From Thalassotalea sp. HSM 43 (GTDB taxonomy: Bacteria; Pseudomonadota; Gammaproteobacteria; Enterobacterales; Alteromonadaceae), in assembly GCF_004752005.1 (NCBI RefSeq), contig NZ_CP038493.1, forward strand, positions 930,001-994,000: a DNA stretch of 64,000 nt. Reading direction: 5' to 3'. The notes under the pieces are model-generated. The model worked only from the letters and a program-made list of their open reading frames with translations, was not told the origin of the DNA and did no database searches. The position numbers were made by a program, and so were the translations under genes. Below, piece by piece: positions 16,654 through 26,101 of this stretch (positions within the stretch are counted from its first letter, which is position 1; every line of letters starts with the position of its first letter).

Positions 16654-18753
16654 CTAATGAGAAAAACACCTTACAGTAGGAACTATTGACTCAGAATAAT
16701 ACTGTTTCGCAAACTGTTCCGCTTCCTTCATATTTTGAATAACCTTTAATCCATAAGGCATCCAGTCACTACCTGCAATCCAACTATCCCCTTGAAAGTC
16801 GTAAGCCCCTCTATATGAGCCAAGCGCTGTTACGCCTTGATTTCTAAGTTTTTCAGTTTGAGAGACGCCACCACGCACTTTATTAGTTTTTGGTTGAAGA
16901 TTTAATTCGGCTAATTCAGCATTAATAAATAAATCATAGTGTTTACCTGTCAGGTTCCCTTGAATAGCCCCACGGTCAATAACTGCGATATTACCCTGTT
17001 TATTTCTTTCGGGATGCACTAAACCTTTTTTCATTTGCGCTTTGAGTAATTTTTTCTCTCTTGGACCCACTCTGTCATCAAGGGCATCGCTGATATTATT
17101 GAGCACATTCCAATCGGATATTGGCGGGAAAGTTTTGTCTAAACTAGCCCTTGTCTGACGAGCGTGATTTAACACATTACGAGTAAGTGCGCTGGAAACA
17201 TGATTATGCACATCGGTATTATTATAAATATTAAACTCACCGTACCCTTCAACGTTTATACCTCTTTTAGATCCCCAGAAGACATTATGGTGTAGGCTTA
17301 ACTGGCTCCCAGCTAGGTCTAGTCGAAAGGCATTACCATTATTATTGTGGATCCAATTATGATGAACTTGTGCAAACATTTGTGAGCCAGTAGGCATGTA
17401 TATTCCTGAAACATCACTGTTATATTTACCACTGTTAAAAATATTGTTATATGACACATCAGGATTGACACTGCCAGGCTTTTTGATTTTAGTGCGGATC
17501 ATGATCGCATCTGAGTGATTATTAAAAAAAGTGTTACGTGTAATTTGATAGCTGCCTGTTGCCTCTACAACAATTGCTCTACTTTCAAAATTGGCATTAC
17601 GGTTATTTTCCATAAACACGGAGTTACGAATAGTAAAATTCTTACCAACAATTTTAAGTGCGGAATTTTGTGCTCCGGCAAATAAACTTTTATCAATTAA
17701 GAGACCATCGCCAGAAAGTTCAATTGGTTTATTAAGCTCATTCCCTTTGATTCTATCTGGGAACAATAATTCACCGCCAATATAGGTAAAGTGACTATCT
17801 TTAAAAGCAATATTTTTGTTGTCATCATTAATAAGCTTTACTGAGCACGCAAAAAAATCGATGCCAGAAATAGACACATCGCTAAGTACAGCACTCTCTT
17901 CAATACAGTAATCCTCTGTTTTTACTAATAATTGTGAGGCACTAGGTTGTTTACCATCTGGCGGGTAGAAGTATAATGTGTCTCCGTCAGCAAACCATTC
18001 TGAGGGAGCATCAAGCAAATCAATATCGCCAGCAATAAAGAATTGTGATTTATTAGGGTGCCAAGCATGTTTTTCGGGCATTTTTTTAAGCGCTTCGATT
18101 GAACCTCTGCGGCCATCTTCTCCGGTATATTTTTGGTTGTAAAAATTGTCATCATTCCAAGCTAAAATACGTCCATCAAAAGATTCAATTAATCGACTGT
18201 AGTTACTATTACCTTTACCGTAACGAAGAAAGACATATCCACCGGCTAAATCAAGTGTTGATATTTCACTAAATTCATTTGACGTTAAAACGCCAGGTCC
18301 AGTACCGTCAGTAGCGCTTGCCCACTTTTTATCTTCACGCCAGTTATCTTTCCAAGTTACATTCGGCCACTGTGCCCACGTCATTGGTTGGTTTTTATAA
18401 AATAACTGTTTTGTATTTTGTTTGAATGGTGCTTTATAGACTCCATTACCATGACTTTCAAATTGACCTTTAAAGGTTTCAACACCACTAAAAATAGCTT
18501 TGCGGGGATTTTTCGCTTGTATTGATATTCCTGATTTAAGAATGATTTTTTCGCTGTACAAACCATCAAGCACAATTAATTTATCACCCGCTTTCATTTG
18601 CTTGATTGCATACTGAACATGCTGAAAGGGTTGTTCAATTTTGGTTCCAGCAGCTTTGTCATTACCAACAGGTGAGACATAGTAAGTTGCCGCGTAAGCC
18701 TTTGTAATAAAAACAGAAGACACGATTAAGCTAGATATTTGGATCCATTTCAT
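16654..18753 (-). CDS. Secreted parallel beta-helix protein (candidate polysaccharide-degrading enzyme)
   Basis: A 699-residue exported protein. The signal peptide ends near TKAYA (about 22), followed directly by TYYVSPVGNDKAAGT and PFQHVQYAIKQMKAGDKL, the first turns of a right-handed beta-helix. It shares the QWPN-type segment (about 130) with the larger beta-helix protein at 10360-13524, but has no extra C-terminal modules. Repeated asparagine-rich rungs such as NRNANFES, RNTFFNNHSDAIM and HHNWIHNNNGNAFRL mark the coil. Such folds occur in alginate/chondroitin lyases (PL6), in GH141 fucosidases and in other families. The setting suggests action on sulfated fucan or another fucose-containing glycan; catalytic residues are not assignable by eye. 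Confidence 0.75.
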   Translation of the reverse strand: MKWIQISSLIVSSVFITKAYAATYYVSPVGNDKAAGTKIEQPFQHVQYAIKQMKAGDKLIVLDGLYSEKIILKSGISIQAKNPRKAIFSGVETFKGQFESHGNGVYKAPFKQNTKQLFYKNQPMTWAQWPNVTWKDNWREDKKWASATDGTGPGVLTSNEFSEISTLDLAGGYVFLRYGKGNSNYSRLIESFDGRILAWNDDNFYNQKYTGEDGRRGSIEALKKMPEKHAWHPNKSQFFIAGDIDLLDAPSEWFADGDTLYFYPPDGKQPSASQLLVKTEDYCIEESAVLSDVSISGIDFFACSVKLINDDNKNIAFKDSHFTYIGGELLFPDRIKGNELNKPIELSGDGLLIDKSLFAGAQNSALKIVGKNFTIRNSVFMENNRNANFESRAIVVEATGSYQITRNTFFNNHSDAIMIRTKIKKPGSVNPDVSYNNIFNSGKYNSDVSGIYMPTGSQMFAQVHHNWIHNNNGNAFRLDLAGSQLSLHHNVFWGSKRGINVEGYGEFNIYNNTDVHNHVSSALTRNVLNHARQTRASLDKTFPPISDWNVLNNISDALDDRVGPREKKLLKAQMKKGLVHPERNKQGNIAVIDRGAIQGNLTGKHYDLFINAELAELNLQPKTNKVRGGVSQTEKLRNQGVTALGSYRGAYDFQGDSWIAGSDWMPYGLKVIQNMKEAEQFAKQYYSESIVPTVRCFSH

Positions 18754-18845
18754 ATTATTGCTCTGTTAAAGGGAGAATTAATAAAAGAACGAGGAGAGTG
18801 TTGAAACTGGAATTTTATCATCGAAGCTTCAACACATTCTTGTGA

Positions 18846-20417
18846 TTACAAGGTTATTTCTAAGCTGTAACCCAAGGTTGGGCTCACTAACTTAGGTAGC
18901 TTGATATCAACAGCATCTTTGCCTTGTGACCATGAAACGTTACCTTCTTGCCCTAAGACACGGATATTTTTTATATCTAGCCCCACTAATGATTTAACCG
19001 AAATATTGCTACTTTTTGGTTTAGTAAATGAAACAACATAAACCTTATTGTCTTTTTGAGTAAACCAAAAATCAGTTTCTTTAAAGTCAAAGGTAACTGT
19101 CTGCTTTTCACGCTGCTTTGTACCTTTCATGCTGACTTTGGTTGGCCCTTCATGATCAACTTTCCATGGTTTTGAATCATAAACCGCTTCACCGTTAACT
19201 AGTAACCATTGACCAACTTCTTTTAAAATATCAGCAGATTCTTTTGGAATAACACCATTAGCATCAGGACCAACATTTAACAGGAAGTTACCGCCTTTAC
19301 TGACATTGGCTAATAACCAATAAAGGGTTTCTTTAGGGCTTTTCCAGTCAGTGTCGTAGGATTTAAATCCCCACGAATGATTAGTTGTCGCAATGCCTTC
19401 CCATGTATTGGCACTAGCGGCATCAGGTATAACATTGTCCCCAGGAGTGCCAATATCAGCAAAACCATTACCGATACGTGCATTAATCAAAATCTCAGGG
19501 TTCGCTTCATACACGGTACGGTAGAGTTCAATACTATGCTTAGGTGGAATGTATATTGGCGTATCAAACCAGATTTGGGTTAAATCGTAATTAGCCAGTA
19601 GCTCTTTAACTTGAGGGATAGATTTATCTCTCATGTAATCGTCAAACGTGGTTGGCGCAGGATCCCATGTGTTGACAAACAGTGCTCGTCTAGGCTTCAC
19701 ACCCGGTTTAGGCCCATAATCCTTTAATCCACTGTCACCACCACTGCGCCAATCAAGCGCATTAGAATAATAAACACCAAAGTCGATACCCGCTTTTTTC
19801 GCGGCTATTTCCATTTCTTTAATGGCATCACGACCAAAAGGCGTGGCATCAACAATGTTAAAATCACTAACCTCTGAATCAAACATAGCAAAACCATCAT
19901 GGTGCTTTGAGCCCATCACAATATATTTCATGCCTGCTGCTTTGGCGATAGCGACCCATTCATCGGCATTAAAACCTTGAGGGTTAAAGTTTTTGGCATG
20001 TTTTTCATATTCCCCGCGAGGAATTTCTTTACGGCGCATAATCCATTCGGCAACACGAGGACCTGTACCACCGTCTTCCATCTTCTCGCCTTTATAAACA
20101 CCACCAAAGGTTGAATACAAGCCCCAATGAATAAACATGCCGTATTTATTTTTATTAAAACGATCACGGCCTTTTTGCTTCGCTTTTGAAGCATTAAGCG
20201 TTTTCCATTCAGCCGTTAAGGTTTTCATTTCGGTAGAACAAGGAATGCCTGAACCTTCGAAGCCATAAAAAGATTTTTTCTCTAACTCTGACAGTGCGTC
20301 ATGGGCAGCAAGTTCTTCTGCAGTACAACCTTCTGAGTTTTGCTGCCCTGCATATGATAATATCGGCAAGCTAAATATTGCGGCATAAATCACTTTATTG
20401 ATTGTTTTTATTTTCAT
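18846..20417 (-). CDS. Alpha-L-fucosidase, glycoside hydrolase family 29
   Basis: A 523-residue exported GH29 enzyme with a signal peptide ending near SYAG (about 23). Family motifs are present: GMFIHWGLYS (93-102), GSKHHDGFAMFDS (169-181) and the nucleophile aspartate D285 in QIWFDTP, followed by a VSKGGNFLLNVGPDANG segment in the TIM barrel and a C-terminal beta-sandwich. GH29 enzymes release terminal alpha-linked L-fucose with retention. Residues 24-65 form an unusual N-terminal stretch before the catalytic domain. The product would be taken up by FucP and oxidised by the downstream operon. It lies between the beta-helix gene and the sulfatases, all on one strand. Confidence 0.92.
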   Translation of the reverse strand: MKIKTINKVIYAAIFSLPILSYAGQQNSEGCTAEELAAHDALSELEKKSFYGFEGSGIPCSTEMKTLTAEWKTLNASKAKQKGRDRFNKNKYGMFIHWGLYSTFGGVYKGEKMEDGGTGPRVAEWIMRRKEIPRGEYEKHAKNFNPQGFNADEWVAIAKAAGMKYIVMGSKHHDGFAMFDSEVSDFNIVDATPFGRDAIKEMEIAAKKAGIDFGVYYSNALDWRSGGDSGLKDYGPKPGVKPRRALFVNTWDPAPTTFDDYMRDKSIPQVKELLANYDLTQIWFDTPIYIPPKHSIELYRTVYEANPEILINARIGNGFADIGTPGDNVIPDAASANTWEGIATTNHSWGFKSYDTDWKSPKETLYWLLANVSKGGNFLLNVGPDANGVIPKESADILKEVGQWLLVNGEAVYDSKPWKVDHEGPTKVSMKGTKQREKQTVTFDFKETDFWFTQKDNKVYVVSFTKPKSSNISVKSLVGLDIKNIRVLGQEGNVSWSQGKDAVDIKLPKLVSPTLGYSLEITL

Positions 20418-20443
20418 TTGTCATTTTCTCTTGTTGTAATTTG

Positions 20444-22345
20444 TTAAAGCTTTTCTGCGTAAATAAAGAAAGCGGCTAAAGGTTTATCTGCATCACCTTT
20501 GTTATCAGAGCCATTTTTAGTATTGGTAAACCAGGCTTTGATATCGATATCTTCTTTTATTAGGGGTAGCTCAAAGCGAACGCTGGTCGCACCTTTAGGT
20601 ACTTTTTTAACCATGGTTTCACCATTGATACTTAAGTGTGCGTACTGTTTTGGGATTACTTTATTTGCCGGTTTATCATGGAACATTACGGTAAACTGAT
20701 AATCACCCTTTTCTGCGGTTTGCACTTTCCACGGTGATATTTGGTATTTATCTTCTTTACCAAGCCAGCCCTTTTTCGCCCATTTATCATTACCGAAACC
20801 GGTAGTGTGACCCACTTGTTTAGTATTAGGTGCTAACCAATCATGGCTAGTCATACGCATCGGATTTTCATGAGGAGATCCGATAACAGCTCTCATAGTA
20901 GGGATGCCTGATCTCGTAGTATGTTGCCACCACTGTCGATATTGCTTTGCCATTTTCTTTGCTATTTCAGGGTGTTGTTTAATAACATTATTTTTTTGAC
21001 TTGGATCTTTGGCTAAATCAAAAAGTTCAAATACCTCTTTATTACCATTAGCCTTTACATATCGCCACTTGCCTTCCATTACCGCAAACGGGCGATTAGG
21101 ATCAGGGGTTAATACTCGTTGTGTAGTCACTGTTAAAGCGCGGTTAGGAATTTCAGTACCTTGAGTTAATGCTGCTTTTAAACTGATACCATCAGTATCA
21201 AGCATGCTGATGTCAGCACCAATTAAGTCTAATAAAGTAGGCATTAAATCAATATGGGCGGTCAGCGCATCAATTTCAGCAGGTTTGATCAAACCGCCAT
21301 TTGGCCATGATATATAGAAAGGGACTCTATGCCCGCCTTCATAGGCCGAGTTTTTAGAGCCGCGCATACCATCATTTAAACTGATAATTTGTTGTCCTAT
21401 TTTTTCCTCAATGAGCTTTTTCGTTTTACCTTTAACCAGTTTTGCACTCTGACTCCCCATCACTGAACCGTTATCTGTCATAAAAATAAAAATAGTATTA
21501 TCGGTAATATTCGTTTCATTCATGGCGGTTTGTAAACGAGCAACGTTTTCATCAAGACTGGTGATCATGCCATAAAACAGCGCAAGGTCTTCAGGCACTC
21601 CCATAGCGCGATACGGCTCTATATATTTGTCTGGTGCTCTAAAAGGTGCATGCGGCGCATTAGTTGACACATATAAGAAAAATGGTTGTTTATTTGCTTG
21701 CTGATGAATAAAGCTAATTGCTTCATCAAACCAAATATCAGTAGCATAGCCTTGATATTTTTTCGGAGTACCATTTACAAAATAGGTATCATTAAATTGG
21801 GTATTTCCCCAATAATCTGGTGTTTGACCTACACCACCACCGCCATGCATGACTACATGATCAAAACCTTGGTCTTGTGGACGAAACGGATAACTATCAC
21901 CTAAATGCCACTTACCCACCATGCCCGTTTTGTAACCTTCATCTTGTAATGCTTCAGGAAGGGTGTGGATCTTATCGGATAAAATATGGCGCCCCATCAC
22001 CGTATGCCAAACCCCTGCGCGCAATGAGTATTGACCACTCAATAATGCAGCGCGTGTAGGAGAACATGTCGGGTCTACATGAAAGTCCGTTAAACGTATA
22101 CTTTCATTAGCGAGTTTATCTATGGTGGGTGTTTTAACAATGGGGTTGTTATTATGACCGAAATCACCATACCCTTGATCGTCAGTCATCACCAGAATGA
22201 TGTTTGGTTGTGTAGACAGCTTATTAGCCGAGATTTGTGAAGGGCGTTGAGTAACGTCATTGCAGCCACTCAACATTACTAATACGCTTAGCGCAAAGCT
22301 CGCTACAGACAGTTGACTGATAGTTTCACTCATGTTTTTTAACAT
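20444..22345 (-). CDS. Lipoprotein sulfatase (S1 family), paralogue A
   Basis: A 633-residue type I sulfatase. The lipobox LVMLSGC (Cys28) indicates a lipoprotein. The alkaline-phosphatase-like fold starts at PNIILVMTDDQGYGDFG with the metal-binding DD pair; the formylglycine site is C94 in DPTCSPTRAALLSG (CxPxR). HDWLAPNT and the C-terminal ~100 residues (PWKVQTAEKGDYQFTV onward) form an added beta-rich domain. It is a close paralogue of the next gene upstream, sharing length, layout and many segments (e.g. GHRVPF, AGVWHTVMGRH). It would remove sulfate esters from the fucan. Activation needs a formylglycine-generating enzyme, which is not encoded in this window. Confidence 0.9.
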   Translation of the reverse strand: MLKNMSETISQLSVASFALSVLVMLSGCNDVTQRPSQISANKLSTQPNIILVMTDDQGYGDFGHNNNPIVKTPTIDKLANESIRLTDFHVDPTCSPTRAALLSGQYSLRAGVWHTVMGRHILSDKIHTLPEALQDEGYKTGMVGKWHLGDSYPFRPQDQGFDHVVMHGGGGVGQTPDYWGNTQFNDTYFVNGTPKKYQGYATDIWFDEAISFIHQQANKQPFFLYVSTNAPHAPFRAPDKYIEPYRAMGVPEDLALFYGMITSLDENVARLQTAMNETNITDNTIFIFMTDNGSVMGSQSAKLVKGKTKKLIEEKIGQQIISLNDGMRGSKNSAYEGGHRVPFYISWPNGGLIKPAEIDALTAHIDLMPTLLDLIGADISMLDTDGISLKAALTQGTEIPNRALTVTTQRVLTPDPNRPFAVMEGKWRYVKANGNKEVFELFDLAKDPSQKNNVIKQHPEIAKKMAKQYRQWWQHTTRSGIPTMRAVIGSPHENPMRMTSHDWLAPNTKQVGHTTGFGNDKWAKKGWLGKEDKYQISPWKVQTAEKGDYQFTVMFHDKPANKVIPKQYAHLSINGETMVKKVPKGATSVRFELPLIKEDIDIKAWFTNTKNGSDNKGDADKPLAAFFIYAEKL

Positions 22346-22370
22346 ATAATTCTCAAAATAATATTTAAGT

Positions 22371-22405
22371 TTTCGGCACTATTTACGACAAAAATAGTGC
22401 CGAAA
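22371..22405. repeat. 14-bp perfect hairpin between the paralogous sulfatase genes
   Basis: Arms 22371-22384 and 22392-22405 (TTTCGGCACTATTT and its complement) with a 7-base loop, in the 97-bp gap between the two tandem sulfatases. No U-tract follows on the minus strand, so it looks like an mRNA-processing or stabilising stem rather than a terminator. Confidence 0.55.
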
Positions 22406-22442
22406 TGCGCCATCTATACTGAATTAATCAAATGTTATTGTG

Positions 22443-24356
22443 CTATTCTCTGGCCTTTTCTGCATATAGATAAAATGCAGCTAAACCTGAGTCTAAACCT
22501 GAATCATCGGTCAAATCATCAAACCACGCGCGTACATCTAATTCACCTTGCGCTAAATCCACATTAAAAGTCACTGAAGTTGTCCCTTCCGCTACGGGTA
22601 AAGTATGGGTTTCCCCGTTCAGTTGCAGGTGAGCATAAGTATTATCGATGACTTTTTGTGCAGGTATATCATGCAAGTAAAGTGTCATGGTGTAGCTGCC
22701 AGCCGCTTCAACCTTTAACGCCCAAGGAGAAACAATAAAGTTTTCTTCTTTATCTAACCAAGCTACATTACTTGTTTTCCCCCATTTATCATCACCAAAG
22801 CCTGGCCACCAAGGTACTTGCTCAGTATTTGGAGACAACCAATCCATGCCGGTTAAACGAGATGGGTTCTCATGCTTAGAGCCAATGATAATTCGTGTTG
22901 TTGGTGTACCTTTACCTGTCGCATGTTGCCACCACTGTTCATATACAGCGGCCAATTCAGCTGCTTTTTCAGGATGCTGAGCACTAATATCATGTTGTTG
23001 GCCAGGATCATTACTCACATCAAATAATTCAACACCTCCTTTTTCATCGCCATGCACGTAACGCCAGTTACCCTGCATGACCGCAAAAGGTCGTTGTCGG
23101 CTAGGATGCAGAATGCGCTGATTGGTTACTACCAAAGTCCGATCAGGTAACGTTTGCTCATTACGCAGTGCTGGTACAAGTGAAATACCATCAGTATCAA
23201 CACCTGAAACATCAATATTGGCTAAATCCAACAAGGTCGGTAATACATCAATATGAGCCGTTAAGTCATTAATATCTTTAGCTTGCCCTAAACGACCTTG
23301 AGGCCAGTGAATAAAAAATGGAACGCGATGACCCCCTTCGTATGTAGAGCCTTTACCTTGACGCATATGGCTGTTTAAAGAGGTTAACTTATGGCCTGTT
23401 TTTGCTTCAATTGCTGCAATTGTCGCTTGATCTAATCGCGTTAATGGCTCTCCTTGGCTTTTCGCCGCCATGGACGAGCCATTGTCTGTCATAAAAATAA
23501 ATATGGTGTTTTCATCAACATTGCTCTTTTGCATTGCCTGTCGCAGGCGAGCAATGTTGTCGTCTATGTTAGTGATCATGCCGTAAAAATTAGCCAGGTC
23601 ATCTCCCAACCCCATGGCTTTGTATGGCGCAATATATTGCTCAGGCGCACGCCAAGGAACATGCGGTGCATTTAGTGATAAATAAAGGAAAAATGGCGCA
23701 TCTGTTGTCGCTTCTTTTTCGACAAAGCGAATCGCTTCATCAAACCAAACATCGGTTGAAAACCCAGGATAGGACTTTTCTTCACCATTTAAATAGTAAG
23801 TATCATCAAATTGCGTATTTCCCCAATAATCAGGCGCTTGACCGACACCGCCACCACCGTGAATAAGAACGTGATCAAATCCTTGGTCTTGTGGGCGGTA
23901 AGGGTAATTTTCACCTAAATGCCACTTACCAAACATCGCTGTGCGATAACCATTTTCTTTTAATATTTCTGGCAAGGTATTGTGCTGGTCACTAAGCATA
24001 TGGCGCCCCATAACGGTATGCCATACGCCAGCTCGAAGGGAGTACTGGCCACTCATTAACGCAGCTCGTGTTGGTGAACAGGTTGGGTCAACGTGAAAAT
24101 TAGTTAAACGGTGACTTTCACTGGCAAGCTTCTCTATATTAGGCGTTTGAATGATGGGGTTATCATGCATTGAAAAATCGCCGTAACCCTGATCATCTGT
24201 CATCACTAAAATAATATTTGGACGCTGAAACTCTTGAATAACATCTTGTTCAACAACACTTTCTTGTTTAGCTGGGCTACAACCGATCATGCCAAGAAAG
24301 CTGAGTATTACCGCTAAGTGAGCCTTTTCACTAACTTTTGTTAATTTTTTATTCAT
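22443..24356 (-). CDS. Lipoprotein sulfatase (S1 family), paralogue B
   Basis: A type I sulfatase of about 637 residues. The frame is open to a TTG at 24389, but the ATG at 24356 (MNKKLTKVSEKAH) has a GGATGAG-like ribosome site and gives a normal lipoprotein signal ending in FLGMIGC. The fold opens with PNIILVMTDDQGYGDFS; the formylglycine cysteine is in DPTCSPTRAALMSG (residue 104 counted from the TTG start). It is strikingly similar to the neighbouring paralogue, pointing to tandem duplication followed by divergence, presumably for a different sulfate position or oligosaccharide. The C-terminal extra domain is shared. Confidence 0.88.
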   Translation of the reverse strand: MNKKLTKVSEKAHLAVILSFLGMIGCSPAKQESVVEQDVIQEFQRPNIILVMTDDQGYGDFSMHDNPIIQTPNIEKLASESHRLTNFHVDPTCSPTRAALMSGQYSLRAGVWHTVMGRHMLSDQHNTLPEILKENGYRTAMFGKWHLGENYPYRPQDQGFDHVLIHGGGGVGQAPDYWGNTQFDDTYYLNGEEKSYPGFSTDVWFDEAIRFVEKEATTDAPFFLYLSLNAPHVPWRAPEQYIAPYKAMGLGDDLANFYGMITNIDDNIARLRQAMQKSNVDENTIFIFMTDNGSSMAAKSQGEPLTRLDQATIAAIEAKTGHKLTSLNSHMRQGKGSTYEGGHRVPFFIHWPQGRLGQAKDINDLTAHIDVLPTLLDLANIDVSGVDTDGISLVPALRNEQTLPDRTLVVTNQRILHPSRQRPFAVMQGNWRYVHGDEKGGVELFDVSNDPGQQHDISAQHPEKAAELAAVYEQWWQHATGKGTPTTRIIIGSKHENPSRLTGMDWLSPNTEQVPWWPGFGDDKWGKTSNVAWLDKEENFIVSPWALKVEAAGSYTMTLYLHDIPAQKVIDNTYAHLQLNGETHTLPVAEGTTSVTFNVDLAQGELDVRAWFDDLTDDSGLDSGLAAFYLYAEKARE

Positions 24357-24381
24357 TATCTCATCCATTCTCAAAGTGTAG

Positions 24382-26061
24382 TTAGCCAACCAACGGGTCT
24401 ATTGGTTTAATTTTTTCTTCACTAATATGTGAATTTAATGGACCTTCACCACGATATTTTTTAACTAGCTCTGCATTTTTAAGGCGTAACTGTTCAATAA
24501 TCGCTTGATGTTCTGGCTTGTCGATGAGGTTAGTGATTTCATGAGGATCATTTTCAATGTCGTAAAGCTCTTCATATATAGGCTGTTCACCATTAATTGA
24601 GTTGTTGATAACAACTTCGTAAGGACCGTCATTCTTCTTGTCAAAATAACGAATGTACTTCCATTTGTGAGTCCGCACAGATTCTGCTCTTGGGTAGTTT
24701 TGGATCATCATCATATTTTCAAGGAAGATTTCTTGGCGCCACTGAGTGTTATCGCCTGACGCTTTTTCTTTATGCATAAGTGGCGTTAAGCTTTTACCAT
24801 GCATCTCAGCAAGCGAAGGCGTGTTGGTTAAATCCAATATCGTTGGTGCAATATCAACTAATGCGACTAAATCATCATTTTTCGATACTGGTTGAGTATT
24901 GCGCGGATCGTAAATGACCATAGGTATACGCACAGATGGCTCATATAATAATGTTTTCCCTCCCATACCGAATTCACCATGCATTAAGCCATGATCTGAG
25001 GTAAACACTATGATGGTATTGTCTGCTACTCCTTGAGCTTCTAAATGAGCCATTAATTTACCTAACAACTTATCGATACCAGAAATAGTTTGCATCTCGC
25101 GAATTTTTCGCTCTTTTAACGTCTCAGGAGTTTTTACATAGTTATACGTTTTAATATACTCGCCGTTGTAAACATGCTTTGGCAGCTTAGGCGTTTTAAT
25201 ATCTTTTTCGGAAACATAAGTAGCCGGAACGGTAATTTGATCTATCTGATCACGATACGCCGTTTTATATAAGTCTAAATCGCTATCACGCAGCTGCATT
25301 GAACTCGTACTATTAGCATGAGGCACATTAAAGTTAAGTAACAAAGCAAATGGTTGGCCTTTGGGACGACTATCTAAGAAGTTATTGCCAGCTTTAAAGG
25401 CTTCGTTTGGCTCCATAAAGTTTTCAACGCCTTCTTCCATGATCTCAATTTGTGTATCAGCTTTGGCATTTTTAAAAATCTTATGAGCTTTTTTGTCTTT
25501 AGGATAAAAACTTAAATGTTTGTGGCTGGCATACCAATAATCAAAACTATTATCCATGACGCCACTTTTGTAGCCAAAGCCACCTTTTTCAGTTATGCCG
25601 ATAGGCGTATGGTTCTTGCCAACATAACCAACAAAGTATCCAGATTTTTTTAACAGCATTGGGTAAGTATTAGCCCATGCTTCTTCAGTCATCGTACTAT
25701 TTGAACCAAAGTTAATACCGTGACGGCGCTCGTAAAGACCAGTAAGCAGATTAGTGCGGCTTGGTGTACATACAGGACTTGTCGCAAATGCGTTACCAAA
25801 GACAGTGCCACCAACAGCTATCTTATCAATGTTTGGCGTATTGATAATGGGATGACCTTCATGCCCCGTCACCCCTTTTTGCATATCGTCTGCTAATATA
25901 ACGATGATATTAGGCCGAGTAGACTCTTCAATTGATTCTTTTACTGATAAATCACTATCCCTTTCGGTCATTAAGGTCTTTGATTCACCACAAGCTGTTA
26001 TGCCGATAGCAACACCTATAACAACAGCAAGTGTTAATAACCTTTGTCTATCTATTTTCAT
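24382..26061 (-). CDS. Lipoprotein sulfatase (S1 family)
   Basis: A 559-residue sulfatase with a lipobox GITAC (Cys24), so probably anchored to a membrane on the periplasmic side or exposed on the cell surface. The metal and active-site motifs are PNIIVILADDMQKG (50-63), the formylglycine C98 in SPVCTPSRTNLLTG, the YVGKNHTPIG segment and TSDHGLMHGEFGMGGK. Its CTPSR version and overall layout differ from the two paralogues downstream, indicating another S1 subfamily and probably another linkage. The gene lies 25 bp before the likely start of paralogue B and 40 bp after the next sulfatase, so one operon is likely. Confidence 0.88.
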   Translation of the reverse strand: MKIDRQRLLTLAVVIGVAIGITACGESKTLMTERDSDLSVKESIEESTRPNIIVILADDMQKGVTGHEGHPIINTPNIDKIAVGGTVFGNAFATSPVCTPSRTNLLTGLYERRHGINFGSNSTMTEEAWANTYPMLLKKSGYFVGYVGKNHTPIGITEKGGFGYKSGVMDNSFDYWYASHKHLSFYPKDKKAHKIFKNAKADTQIEIMEEGVENFMEPNEAFKAGNNFLDSRPKGQPFALLLNFNVPHANSTSSMQLRDSDLDLYKTAYRDQIDQITVPATYVSEKDIKTPKLPKHVYNGEYIKTYNYVKTPETLKERKIREMQTISGIDKLLGKLMAHLEAQGVADNTIIVFTSDHGLMHGEFGMGGKTLLYEPSVRIPMVIYDPRNTQPVSKNDDLVALVDIAPTILDLTNTPSLAEMHGKSLTPLMHKEKASGDNTQWRQEIFLENMMMIQNYPRAESVRTHKWKYIRYFDKKNDGPYEVVINNSINGEQPIYEELYDIENDPHEITNLIDKPEHQAIIEQLRLKNAELVKKYRGEGPLNSHISEEKIKPIDPLVG

Positions 26062-26101
26062 ACATGCTTTCCGTTTATTTGTATATCTTATTAATTTGTT
26101 T

